From assembly GCF_003028855.1 (NCBI RefSeq), contig NZ_CP028324.1:2976001-3040000 (forward strand): a stretch of DNA of 64,000 nucleotides. Reading direction: 5' to 3'. The position numbers and the translations under genes are program-made. This DNA comes from Pseudoduganella armeniaca (GTDB lineage: Bacteria > Pseudomonadota > Gammaproteobacteria > Burkholderiales > Burkholderiaceae_D). This document shows positions 48,291 through 56,928 of the stretch, one piece after another. Every line of letters begins with the position of its first letter. Within the stretch, counting starts at the first letter, position 1. Under the pieces are notes generated by a model. That model did no database searches, had not been told where the DNA came from, and saw only the letters and a program-made list of their open reading frames with translations.

Positions 48291-48623
48291 TCAATGCGCC
48301 GCCGACTTCGAAAACAGGTTCATCACGACGACCCCGGCCACGATCAGCGCAATGCCCAGCAGCGCGGGCGCATCCAGCTTCTGCCCATACATGAACCATC
48401 CCGCCAGCGAGACCAATACGATGCCCACACCCGACCACACCGCATAGGCGACGCCGACGGGGATCGTGCGCAAGGTCAGGGACAGGAAGTAAAAAGCGAT
48501 GCCGTAGCCGACCACCACTGCCACCGAAGGCCACAGGCGCGAAAAGCCCGCGCTGGCCTTCAGGGCCGAGGTGGCGATGGTTTCGGAAACGATGGCGATG
48601 GCCAGAAATAGCCAGTTTTTCAT
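48291..48623 (-). CDS. EmrE/Qac-type small multidrug resistance exporter
   Basis: A 110-residue four-helix SMR protein starting MKNWLFLAIAIVSETIATSA, with the membrane glutamate in SETIATSALKAS and the block IPVGVAYAVWSGVGIVLVS. This is the EmrE/Qac subtype (polyaromatic cations) rather than the guanidinium exporter subtype at 8430. No riboswitch is seen upstream. AGGG(T)CC spacing is poor, but the start fits the family. Confidence 0.92.
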   Translation of the reverse strand: MKNWLFLAIAIVSETIATSALKASAGFSRLWPSVAVVVGYGIAFYFLSLTLRTIPVGVAYAVWSGVGIVLVSLAGWFMYGQKLDAPALLGIALIVAGVVVMNLFSKSAAH

Positions 48624-48797
48624 GAGGACCCTCGTGGGACGGCAAAGCGCGCAGTATGCCGTGCCCTCGCGATCGGCGCCAGTGTGGCCGCCGTAGTGCA
48701 ATGTTCGCTTTCTCAATGTCTCTTCAATTGCAATTTTGCAATTAAGTTGCTTTTTGAGTTATGCTGGTGGTTTGTACGCCACCACTTAGGGAACGAT

Positions 48798-51752
48798 ATG
48801 TCCAAAAAAAGACTGATAATACCGATCGCTTTGAGCGTGCTGGCTCAATCGGCACTAGCCCAGGCCCCAGCCGTGGCCACGATGCAAACGGAAAGACTAT
48901 TTGATTTCGATGCTGTAACGGCACCGAGTGGGTGGCTCATCGCGAAATCGGCGCCCTCAGAGCCAAATACGCTGTTGTTGACACCGGCGGGCTCGGAATC
49001 GCTTTATATCGACGTCACTGTCGACCATACCGCTAAATATTACATTTGGGTCAGGACCTATGCACCGGAGGGAAGGTATAACGACTACTACCTCAAGGTC
49101 GGGAGCGAGCCGGAAAAACAGATCACGGCGTTTACGACACACAAGGTAGCCACCGAGCCGCTGCGGTGGAAGAATATCTATTGCGAAGACACCAGTAACT
49201 GCTCGAGGGGTATCTACCTCGCCAAAGGGACCACCCGCCTGCAGTTCCGCATGAAAGAGCCGAATCTCGGCTTCGACAAGATCATCGTCACCGCGCAGCC
49301 GAACTTCCAGCCGGACGGGTTCGGCCAGGATGCGAGCATCCAGGCCAGCATTCCGGCCCGGCCCGCTACCACACCCGCGTGGGTGCCACCGAACAGTGGC
49401 GTTCCAACGCCCGACGCGCCACGCCTGTTATTGCCGAAAGATTACCCGCTGGACGCGCTGAAAGCCGCCGAGCAGGATCGAACGACGGCCGTGGACGAAG
49501 AGCACCGCCAGATGCAGTTGGCCTGGACGAAGCTGCGGGCGTCGGCCAACCGGACCACTTGGGACAGCTGCGTACAGAAGAGAAACTCCATCATGGCGAA
49601 GGCGCTCTACTATCGCCTGTACGGGACCGCTTCGATGGGCAGCGGCGCCGTGAGCGCATTGAACGAGTATCTCGACGACTGTCATGCCGTCAAGAATGCT
49701 CAAACCGGCGCCATCGACATACCGGGGACACGTCCGACGGGCGAGGGCATTCTGACGAGCGCTCTCGTATATGACTGGGTTATCGCGCCGCAAGGTCCCG
49801 GCGCTTTCGTGGCAGAGCGGGAAAAAATCGTACGCCGTTTCCTGGAACGTGCGGCAATGGAAGTCGGCTTCCCGCCCGTCCAGAACTCGATCGCTGGACA
49901 CGGCGCCGAGGCGCAATTGCTGCGTGACCAATTGAGCGCGGCTCTTGCATTCTATGGCGACTACCCGCGCATCTATGAGATCGTCGGACAGCGCTTCTTT
50001 TCTGATTACGTACCGGTTCGAAATTACGTCTATAACGCTGGCGGCTTTGCGCAAGGCACTTCGTACGGCCCTTACCGATATCAGTGGGATATGTTCGCCG
50101 CATGGATTTTCAAGCGGATGAATAAAGACAAGGCTCTGGCCGATCAGGATGTCTTTAGCAACACGCAAGAACAACAGTTATACCACTCGCTCTACCAGCG
50201 CCGGCCGGACGGCCAGCTGATGCGCGACGGTGACGTCTATCACGGCAGCTACACGGACGTCGGCAGGTACTGGACCGAGCCTACTCCCTTCATGCTGGCG
50301 GCAAGCTACTACCAGAACAGTACGTTGAAACGGGAATTCGTACGCCAGTTGAACGCATATAAGGCGCAGCGCCCGAATGAGTTGATTTTTAATCGTACCG
50401 ATGGCGACGAAGAAGCCTACCTGTGGCTGGCGCTCTTTAATAACCGGGCCGTTAAGTCCGCTCCGGACGTCGACACCGCCAGCGAATGGCCGTCGTTGAC
50501 GCGATATTTCGATCTCCCAATGGCCAGCATGATTGCCCGCACGGAGTGGACCAAGCTTACAGACCCGGCCAAGCAACCGGTCATTGCCTACATGAAGGCA
50601 GGGTACGCCCGCTTTGGCGGTCACCAGCACCGCGACGCCGGCCACTTCGCGATCTATTACAAGGGCATCCTGGCATCCAGCTCAGGTATCTACAGTGGAC
50701 TACAGGCCGATCGAGAGACACTGCAGGAATACAACTCCAAACACGACGTCAATTACCAGAAACGCACGGTCGCCCACAATGCGTTGACGATCTACCAGGC
50801 TGGTGAAGTCTTCGATCATCGCTCCGAGGTGGTCAACGACGGTGGCCAGCTGTTCGACCGTGATGATCAACCCGCATCGCTGGCCGCCCTGCAGTCGGAT
50901 GCTTATGCCTACGGACGCGCCATCAAGCAGCGCATCGGCTTGAACAACAACGCCAGCGAGATGCGTCCGGCGTTCAGCTACCTGAAAGGCGATATCGGCA
51001 AAGCGTACAGCGCGGCCAAGATCGACAACTACCAGCGTGCCTTCGTGTTCCTCAACCTGGAGAAGACGACTGTGCCAGCCGCGTTGCTGGTCTTCGATCG
51101 CCTGACCCCTGCCAGCAACCTCACGGCGCGGCCAAAATGGCTGATGCACAGCGTGACGAAGCCGGCAGTACCTACGGTGCCGGGGACGGAGTTCTCGACC
51201 ACCAAGGAGTTCACCGTCACGACGGCGAACGCCGCGTCGAAGCTGGTCAACCGGACGTTGTTCCCGGCGTCCGCCTCCGCCGAGACCGTGGAAGGGTTCG
51301 TCGTTGATGGCCACGACTTCCCTAGCTACATGGACAAGGAAAGTCGTAGCGAGGAATTGGGCGCCTATCGCGTCGAGGTGACGCCGGGCGCGCTGCCGAG
51401 CGGCGAAAGCCACTACGCCATGCTCAATCTCATGCAGGTTGTCGATGGCAGCAACGCGGCCCTGCCGACGACCGCATTGACCGACACGACCGGCAACATC
51501 ATGCTGGGCGCCTTGATCGATAACCGTGCGGTGTATTTCGCCAAGTCCGCTTTGCCTGTAACAGTCCAGACGACGCTGAAGCTGGACGCTGGCACATACA
51601 ACCTGTTGGTGACCGACCTCGCGACGGGCACCTGGTCGGTGAAGGGCCCTTCTGGTACCGTTGAGAAGGTTGTGGAAGAAAGCCACGGCACCATCTACCT
51701 GCCAGCCACCGCCGGCGGCGAATACGTGCTGACTCCGGTAACCCTGCAGTAA
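48798..51752 (+). CDS. Heparinase II/III-like polysaccharide lyase
   Basis: A 984-residue exported protein: signal peptide (IALSVLAQSALAQ), a beta-rich carbohydrate-binding-like region up to about residue 190 (YIDVTVDHTAKYYIWVRTYA), an alpha-barrel part, and the heparinase II/III core with FGGHQHRDAGHFAIYYKG and KRTVAHNALTIYQ. Candidate catalytic His/Tyr lie in this region. It probably cleaves a uronate-containing polysaccharide outside the cytoplasm. The gene is visibly less GC-rich than its neighbours and has a different codon preference, suggesting transfer. Three TAAGCAG repeats overlap and follow the stop. Confidence 0.82.
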   Translation: MSKKRLIIPIALSVLAQSALAQAPAVATMQTERLFDFDAVTAPSGWLIAKSAPSEPNTLLLTPAGSESLYIDVTVDHTAKYYIWVRTYAPEGRYNDYYLKVGSEPEKQITAFTTHKVATEPLRWKNIYCEDTSNCSRGIYLAKGTTRLQFRMKEPNLGFDKIIVTAQPNFQPDGFGQDASIQASIPARPATTPAWVPPNSGVPTPDAPRLLLPKDYPLDALKAAEQDRTTAVDEEHRQMQLAWTKLRASANRTTWDSCVQKRNSIMAKALYYRLYGTASMGSGAVSALNEYLDDCHAVKNAQTGAIDIPGTRPTGEGILTSALVYDWVIAPQGPGAFVAEREKIVRRFLERAAMEVGFPPVQNSIAGHGAEAQLLRDQLSAALAFYGDYPRIYEIVGQRFFSDYVPVRNYVYNAGGFAQGTSYGPYRYQWDMFAAWIFKRMNKDKALADQDVFSNTQEQQLYHSLYQRRPDGQLMRDGDVYHGSYTDVGRYWTEPTPFMLAASYYQNSTLKREFVRQLNAYKAQRPNELIFNRTDGDEEAYLWLALFNNRAVKSAPDVDTASEWPSLTRYFDLPMASMIARTEWTKLTDPAKQPVIAYMKAGYARFGGHQHRDAGHFAIYYKGILASSSGIYSGLQADRETLQEYNSKHDVNYQKRTVAHNALTIYQAGEVFDHRSEVVNDGGQLFDRDDQPASLAALQSDAYAYGRAIKQRIGLNNNASEMRPAFSYLKGDIGKAYSAAKIDNYQRAFVFLNLEKTTVPAALLVFDRLTPASNLTARPKWLMHSVTKPAVPTVPGTEFSTTKEFTVTTANAASKLVNRTLFPASASAETVEGFVVDGHDFPSYMDKESRSEELGAYRVEVTPGALPSGESHYAMLNLMQVVDGSNAALPTTALTDTTGNIMLGALIDNRAVYFAKSALPVTVQTTLKLDAGTYNLLVTDLATGTWSVKGPSGTVEKVVEESHGTIYLPATAGGEYVLTPVTLQ

Positions 51753-51799
51753 GCAGTAAGCAGTAAGCAGTCCGCGCACGCCGCCCGACGCGCGCTCGC

Positions 51800-51821
51800 G
51801 GAAGGGGCAACTGCCCCTTCC
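51800..51821. terminator. Hairpin after the lyase gene
   Basis: GGAAGGGGCA-ac-TGCCCCTTCC is an almost fully paired hairpin 47 bases after the lyase stop. No T-run follows. It would isolate the lyase from the osmC-pirin pair. Confidence 0.5.
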
Positions 51822-51900
51822 GTCCAATAGGCAACGACAAGCAAAAGGGTGTAGATTGCGGCAAGGCCATCCCGGCCGCCACACGCTACAAGGAACCCCA

Positions 51901-52317
51901 ATGTCGACACCCATCACCGTCATCCGCGACCAGTCCCAGCCCATGCGCCACATCGTCCATGTGCGCAACCATATCGTGTCCACCGACGTCTCCGTCGAGG
52001 AAGGCGGCCTCGATGCCGGACCGTCGCCGCATGACCTGTACGATGCGGCGCTGTCGGCCTGCAAGGCGCTGACGGTGCTGTGGTACGCCAAGCGCAAGAA
52101 CATTCCGGTGGAAGACGTGCGCGTGGCCACCGAGCGCGATGCCAGCGAGGAGCGCAAGGGCGTGTATCGCCTGGCCGCCACCTTGCACCTGACGGGCGAC
52201 CTGAGCGCGGCGCAGCGCGAGGAGCTGCTGGGCGTGGCGCAGAAGTGTCCCGTGCACAAGCTGATGACGAGCGTGACCACCGAGGTGACAACGCAGCTGG
52301 CGGGGGCGCCGGCATGA
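51901..52317 (+). CDS. OsmC-family protein
   Basis: A 138-residue protein with both peroxidatic cysteines in family context: LSACKALTVLWYA and VAQKCPVHKLM. OsmC/Ohr proteins reduce organic hydroperoxides. The C-x-(V)-H pattern fits the general OsmC/YhfA group. AAGGAACCCC precedes the ATG. Its stop overlaps the pirin start (ATGA), so the two are coupled; an oxidative-stress unit is likely. Confidence 0.92.
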   Translation: MSTPITVIRDQSQPMRHIVHVRNHIVSTDVSVEEGGLDAGPSPHDLYDAALSACKALTVLWYAKRKNIPVEDVRVATERDASEERKGVYRLAATLHLTGDLSAAQREELLGVAQKCPVHKLMTSVTTEVTTQLAGAPA

Positions 52318-53204
52318 GCGTCGCCCAACTGCTGAAGGGGCACGACAAGGACCTGGGCGGCGGCTTCGTCGTGCGGCGCTACCTGCCCGCCGCCGTCAAG
52401 CAGGCCGTCGGGCCGTTCATCTTCTTCGACCACTTCGGCCCCATCGACGTGGCGCCCGACGCCGACCACGATGTGCGCCCGCATCCGCACATCGGCCTGG
52501 CCACCGTCACGTACCTGTTCGAAGGCGCGATGGACCATCGCGACAGCATCGGCACGTTCCAGCGCATCGAGCCGGGCGCCATCAACTGGATGACGGCGGG
52601 GCGCGGCATCGTCCATTCCGAGCGTACGCCGCAAGACCTCGTCGGCCGGCCGCACCGCACGCACGGGCTGCAACTGTGGGCCGCGCTGCCGCGTGCCAAC
52701 GAGGAGGACGCGCCGTCGTTCTCGCACACGCCGGCCGCTGCGATTCCCGAGCTGGCAGTGGAAGGTGCCACGGTGCGTGTGCTGATCGGCCACGCCTACG
52801 GCCAGGTCTCCCCGGTGCCGACCTTCATGGAGACGCTGTACCTGGACGTGCAACTGCCGGCCGGGCGGGAGCTGCTGCTGGCCGACCTGCCGGCCGAGGC
52901 GGCGCTCTATCCCGTCAGCGGCAGCCTGCTGATGGACGACGCGCCGCTGGCGCCGAACCTGATGGCGCTGCTGGACACCGCCGCGCCGCAAAAGGTGCGT
53001 GCGCAGGCGGATGCGCGCTTTGTCGTCATCGGCGGCGCGCCGCTCGATGGGCGGCGCTTCATGTTCTGGAATTTCGTGTCGTCGTCCAAGGAGCGGCTGC
53101 TGCGGGCGGCCGAGGATTGGGATGCGCAGCGCTTCGACCAGGTGCCGGGGGAGACGGAGTTCATTCCGTTGCCGAAGAAGCCGGCTGGCGGGACCTACTT
53201 GTAG
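52314..53204 (+). CDS. Pirin family protein
   Basis: A 296-residue bicupin. Metal ligands are visible in VRPHPHIGLATVTYLFEG (HxH) and INWMTAGRGIVHSERTP (His, Glu). It overlaps osmC and shares its promoter. Sequence differs clearly from the pirin at 14454, so it is not a recent copy. Possible quercetinase or redox-regulatory role. Confidence 0.94.
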   Translation: MSVAQLLKGHDKDLGGGFVVRRYLPAAVKQAVGPFIFFDHFGPIDVAPDADHDVRPHPHIGLATVTYLFEGAMDHRDSIGTFQRIEPGAINWMTAGRGIVHSERTPQDLVGRPHRTHGLQLWAALPRANEEDAPSFSHTPAAAIPELAVEGATVRVLIGHAYGQVSPVPTFMETLYLDVQLPAGRELLLADLPAEAALYPVSGSLLMDDAPLAPNLMALLDTAAPQKVRAQADARFVVIGGAPLDGRRFMFWNFVSSSKERLLRAAEDWDAQRFDQVPGETEFIPLPKKPAGGTYL

Positions 53205-53207
53205 TGA

Positions 53208-53234
53208 GGGTCTGTTCCCAGCGGGGACAGGCCC
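53208..53234. terminator. Palindromic hairpin between convergent genes
   Basis: GGGTCTGTTCCC-agc-GGGGACAGGCCC forms a 12-base stem that includes G-U pairs. It sits 3 bases after the pirin stop and 6 bases before the stop of the FHA-like gene on the other strand. Same family as the hairpin at 6750. Confidence 0.6.
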
Positions 53235-53240
53235 CAGCCC

Positions 53241-54824
53241 TCAAACGTGGTCGGCTTCGGCCGGCGCCGCCGTCTCGGTGTCATACGCGACGCCGCTGGT
53301 GCGGATGATCCAGCTTTCCGGATAGGCGTCGCTGGCGAAGCGCGTATGCGGCGCGACGCGCGACAGCTTGTCCGCCTGCACCGTCGGGGCCAGCGCGGTT
53401 TCCTTGCCGGTCACCGCGTCCAGGTGCCAGAAGCCGCCATCCAGGTGGAACAGCAGCGGCAGGGCGGCGGCCGCCGGCGCCGTCTGCGCGCGGCGCAGCG
53501 GATAGCCAGGGTGCGTCTCGGGTGCGAGCACGATGAAGCATTCGGCGCGCGCGCCGTCGTCGATGCGATGCAGGATGACGCCGTGCGGCAGCAGGCCCGT
53601 CACCTCCAGCACGGCGATGCCCTTGATGCTGGCGGACAGCTCGATGCGCATGCCCAGGCGCAGCGGCACCGGCTTGTGCTTGCCGGGCCAGACGCCGTCC
53701 AGCAGCAGGCCGTAGCGCGACACGTCCTCGATCTCGAAACCATGCGAGCCGCGCCGGATGACGGCGTGGCGGCCGGACAGGCGGCGCGTCAGGCCGGCGG
53801 TGTCGATGCCCTCCGGCGTGTAATGGTGCAGCAGTGCATGCGCTTCCGGATCGACCAGCTCGAAGCGGCCGAACACGCATTCGTCCAGCGCGAACAGGCG
53901 CACGTGGCGCTGCGCGCCCGCTTCCGGCGCCGCGTTGACGAAGCTGGCGGCGCGGCTCGGGTGCGGGTGGGCGGGGCCCGTGCGCGGCATGTCGATCTCG
54001 ATCAGGTCCTCGTCCCAGGCGATGGTCGAGAAGCCCAGGTCGACCTTGCCCGCCGGCGCGGACAGGTCCAGGTGCGCGATGCCGGCGTTGCGCGCGGTGA
54101 CGTCGATGTCCATGCTGTCGCCGCCCTGGCCCGAGACGCGCGCGATCGACGCGTCGTCCGCCATCACGCGCACGTTCTTGTGGGTGGACAGGAAGATGCG
54201 GTGGATTTCGGTCAGGCTCGCGTCCAGGCGCGGCACCAGGATGACGAAGGTGCATTCCCACTTGCGCGCCGGCTGGCCCGGCAGCTGCGACAGGATCTGC
54301 GTGGTGATCTGGTACTGGCCATGCTCGCGGTCGCGCGACGAGAACTCGACGAACACGGGGCACCAGTCGCCGTCCACGGAGCGGACGAACTGCTGGCGCG
54401 CGGCGCCGTTCGAAATCAGCTCGGAACTGAGCTGCAAGGCCAGGCGTGGCGCGCAGTCGCCCGGCATGCCGCGCAGTTCCATCTTCAGGGTCTGGCGGCC
54501 ACCGGCGGCGCGCGGGTCGAAGCCGCTGATGCGCAGTTGCGGACGCACGCGGATCGGTGCCGCCAGCCGTTCGTAGGACGGCTCCGCTTCCCCTGGCTGG
54601 AGCGCCGCGACCACGCTGGCTTGCGGCGCGCGCGCATTGCGCACGGCGCTCAGCAGGCCGTAACTCTGCCCCAGCGTTTGTGCCAGCGTTTGCCCCGGCG
54701 TTTGCCCGATCGCGTCCGCGCCGGCGGCCGGTGCGGCTTGCGCGTGACCGCCTTCGCAGACGAGCTGGCCCGGCGCAACCCAGAAGGTGCAGTGCGGGTG
54801 ATCGGTATTACGGCATTTGTTCAT
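53241..54824 (-). CDS. FHA-like domain protein with N-terminal zinc ribbon
   Basis: A 527-residue soluble protein. Residues 4-27 form a zinc-ribbon-like knuckle (C4, C12, C23, H27). The middle 250 residues are beta-rich and not recognised. Around residues 325-400 is an FHA-like segment: FGRFELVDP, LSGRHAVIRRG (matching the S-x-R-H phosphothreonine-binding loop) and DVSRYGLLLDGV (matching D-x-S-x-x-G..(N/D)G). FHA domains bind phosphothreonine, so it could read marks made by the two kinases encoded nearby. Last gene of the minus-strand block; 160 bases separate it from the gene before, with a small hairpin at 54881-54896. Confidence 0.75.
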   Translation of the reverse strand: MNKCRNTDHPHCTFWVAPGQLVCEGGHAQAAPAAGADAIGQTPGQTLAQTLGQSYGLLSAVRNARAPQASVVAALQPGEAEPSYERLAAPIRVRPQLRISGFDPRAAGGRQTLKMELRGMPGDCAPRLALQLSSELISNGAARQQFVRSVDGDWCPVFVEFSSRDREHGQYQITTQILSQLPGQPARKWECTFVILVPRLDASLTEIHRIFLSTHKNVRVMADDASIARVSGQGGDSMDIDVTARNAGIAHLDLSAPAGKVDLGFSTIAWDEDLIEIDMPRTGPAHPHPSRAASFVNAAPEAGAQRHVRLFALDECVFGRFELVDPEAHALLHHYTPEGIDTAGLTRRLSGRHAVIRRGSHGFEIEDVSRYGLLLDGVWPGKHKPVPLRLGMRIELSASIKGIAVLEVTGLLPHGVILHRIDDGARAECFIVLAPETHPGYPLRRAQTAPAAAALPLLFHLDGGFWHLDAVTGKETALAPTVQADKLSRVAPHTRFASDAYPESWIIRTSGVAYDTETAAPAEADHV

Positions 54825-54984
54825 GGGTTCGCCAGCGGAGGGATAGGCGAACTTTACGCGCTTTTACGGTCCGTTGGCAATCGGGCTTTAGCCCGAACAA
54901 GGGGGTGTTTTGCCCTGTATTCATGGGCTGTCCGAAAACGCTGAACTTGTTGGCAAGTTTCGATGTCGCGGCGCTAATTGTGTG

Positions 54985-55440
54985 TCACGGCTCCGTAGCC
55001 TGGCGTAACCAAAGGCTGCTTGCCCAGCCCAGCCGCTGCGGCTGCGCGCCGTAGCGTACGAGCCACCAGTCACCGTCGCGTTCGCCGGTCGGCGTGACGA
55101 TCGCGCCGGCCGCGATGACGGTCACGCGCGCCGCGCCGACGCCCGCCTGCGCGCGCACATTGAGGTCGCGATGGACGCGATAGGGTTGTCCTGCCGCCAA
55201 CGTTCGTGGCGCTTGCACCACGGCGGCGGGCGCCGGATCGATCGTTGCCAGCGGCAGCGCGGCCAGCAGCAGCGCGCCGAAGGCCCAGGTGCCGCCGCCC
55301 AGCAGCGCGGCGCCGCGCGCGGTCGGCCGGCGCCACCAGTGGCGCGGCGTCAGGCCGGCCGCCAATACCAGGGTCAGCACCAGCGCCAGTCCATAGGCGG
55401 GCGCGCCATGGCCGGCATGCAGCGTTTCGGCAAGCGTCAT
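54985..55440 (-). CDS. Membrane protein with SH3b domain
   Basis: A 151-residue protein with two membrane helices (GLALVLTLVLAAGL and GGGTWAFGALLLAALPLAT) followed by an SH3b-type domain (VHRDLNVRAQAGVGAARVTV ... GDWWLVRY). Bacterial SH3 domains often bind cell-wall peptides. The ATG has GAGGAGGGAGCG before it and lies 10 bases after the previous stop. Its place between the SEDS gene and the FHA-like gene suggests it could sense wall material; that is inference. Confidence 0.72.
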   Translation of the reverse strand: MTLAETLHAGHGAPAYGLALVLTLVLAAGLTPRHWWRRPTARGAALLGGGTWAFGALLLAALPLATIDPAPAAVVQAPRTLAAGQPYRVHRDLNVRAQAGVGAARVTVIAAGAIVTPTGERDGDWWLVRYGAQPQRLGWASSLWLRQATEP

Positions 55441-55450
55441 CGCTCCCTCC

Positions 55451-56923
55451 TCAGGCGTCGTAGCGCAGGACGTAGTGGCCGGCCACCACGTGATGGCCGG
55501 GCGGCAGCAGGGCCGGCTTGTCGTCCAGCGTGGCCACGTACCGCAGGTCCTCGTCCAGGTGGTACAGCGCCTGGTTGGCCGATTGCCGCGTCACCAGCAG
55601 GCCGTGCGGCGCCGGCTCGCACAGGAACGCGCTGCGCGACAGGCCGAGGCGGTCCGCGCCGGCCTGCGGCGCGCCGTCCGCACCCGCCAGGCAGGGCGCC
55701 GTGTCGAGGACGCGCAGCGCTGCCAGCGCCGGGCTGCCACGACCGAACAGCGCCTGGCCGGCCAGCGGCAGCGCCACCGGCTGCGGCAGCGCCACCAGCG
55801 CGCCGTAGCGGTCGGCCAGAGGTGATGGCACGGCGCTCACTTGCAGTGCACCCGCGCCGAGCGGCGCCAAGGTCGCCGGCGGCTGGACGGCTTCGGTACC
55901 GGCTGGCGTGGCCACGCGCAAGCCGTCGGCCGCGTCGACGGTGAGGGTCAGTGCCGCCGCGCTGGCGCCGGGTGCCAGGGCCAGGGCGCTGTCGAACGCC
56001 AGCTCCAGCCGCGTGACACCGGTGCCGCGGTAGCGGCTCAGGCGTGGCAAGGCCAGCGCCGCCAGCGTCAGGCGGGCGCGCGTACCCGGCGCGAAGGTGG
56101 CATCGGTCCCCGCCGCTTGGGCGCTCGCGCGCCGCACCGGCATGGCTGTCGGCTCGTCGGCGGCGGGCGGCGCGGTGTCGCGCGCACGCGGCTTCCACAC
56201 CGCCGGCTTGGCGGCAGTCGCGGCCCGCGCTACCCTCAGCAACAGGCGCTTGCCCTGGCGCGACGTGACCGTGTAATGGCCGGGGCGGGCGTCGCGCACG
56301 CAATCGAACGCGCCTTTCGGGCGCACCTGCAGCACCGGTTCCGCGTCGGCGCCATCGTTGATCAGCAGGATCACGCCGTCGCCGCCGAACGGCCAGCCCG
56401 GCGCGGCATTGCCCGTGTTGCCATCGCCGATCAGCGCCAGGCGCTGCTCCGGATAGACCGGGCAGACGGCGTGCCAGGTGGCGCCGTCGCTGGAGGCGCT
56501 GACGTCGAACAGCACCTGCTCGCCCGGCGCCGGCAGGTAGACGGCATGGCCGAAGCGGACCTCGATCTCGCCGGCGGCCAGGTCGTCGGCGCCGGCCACG
56601 TGGTAGCGCACGTCGTCGTGGCCGAGCAGGTCGCCGAAGTCCTTGCGGTGCAGCGCGGCCAGCGTTTCGGCCAGTTCGCGCGCGCGGTTGCCGCGGGTCA
56701 GGTGGTAATCGTCGTCGACGTCCTCCTGCGGCAGGCGCAACGTCACGTGCGCGAAGCAGCGCGTGGCAGCGCGGCCCCGTTGCTCGCGGGGGCAGCGTTC
56801 CAGCAGATCGCGCAGCAGCGGGCGCCGGGCGAACAGTGCCAGGCCGGGCGCCTGCCAGATCGCCTCGGCGTTGAACACGTCCGGGATGCGGCCCAGGACT
56901 TCGTGTTGGACATAGGTGGGCAT
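55451..56923 (-). CDS. Unrecognised protein, 490 residues
   Basis: Starts MPTYVQHEVLGRIPDVFNAE with CAGGAGTGACC upstream. Three regions can be seen: a helical N-terminal domain (to about residue 120), a beta-rich region with VRFGHAVYLPAPGEQVLFD and GDGVILLIND, and a C-terminal beta domain (FAPGTRARLTLAALALPRLS onward). There is no signal peptide or membrane helix. No known family. It begins 5 bases after the SEDS stop and is followed 10 bases later by the SH3b gene, so it belongs to the operon. Confidence 0.75.
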   Translation of the reverse strand: MPTYVQHEVLGRIPDVFNAEAIWQAPGLALFARRPLLRDLLERCPREQRGRAATRCFAHVTLRLPQEDVDDDYHLTRGNRARELAETLAALHRKDFGDLLGHDDVRYHVAGADDLAAGEIEVRFGHAVYLPAPGEQVLFDVSASSDGATWHAVCPVYPEQRLALIGDGNTGNAAPGWPFGGDGVILLINDGADAEPVLQVRPKGAFDCVRDARPGHYTVTSRQGKRLLLRVARAATAAKPAVWKPRARDTAPPAADEPTAMPVRRASAQAAGTDATFAPGTRARLTLAALALPRLSRYRGTGVTRLELAFDSALALAPGASAAALTLTVDAADGLRVATPAGTEAVQPPATLAPLGAGALQVSAVPSPLADRYGALVALPQPVALPLAGQALFGRGSPALAALRVLDTAPCLAGADGAPQAGADRLGLSRSAFLCEPAPHGLLVTRQSANQALYHLDEDLRYVATLDDKPALLPPGHHVVAGHYVLRYDA

Positions 56924-56928
56924 GATGG

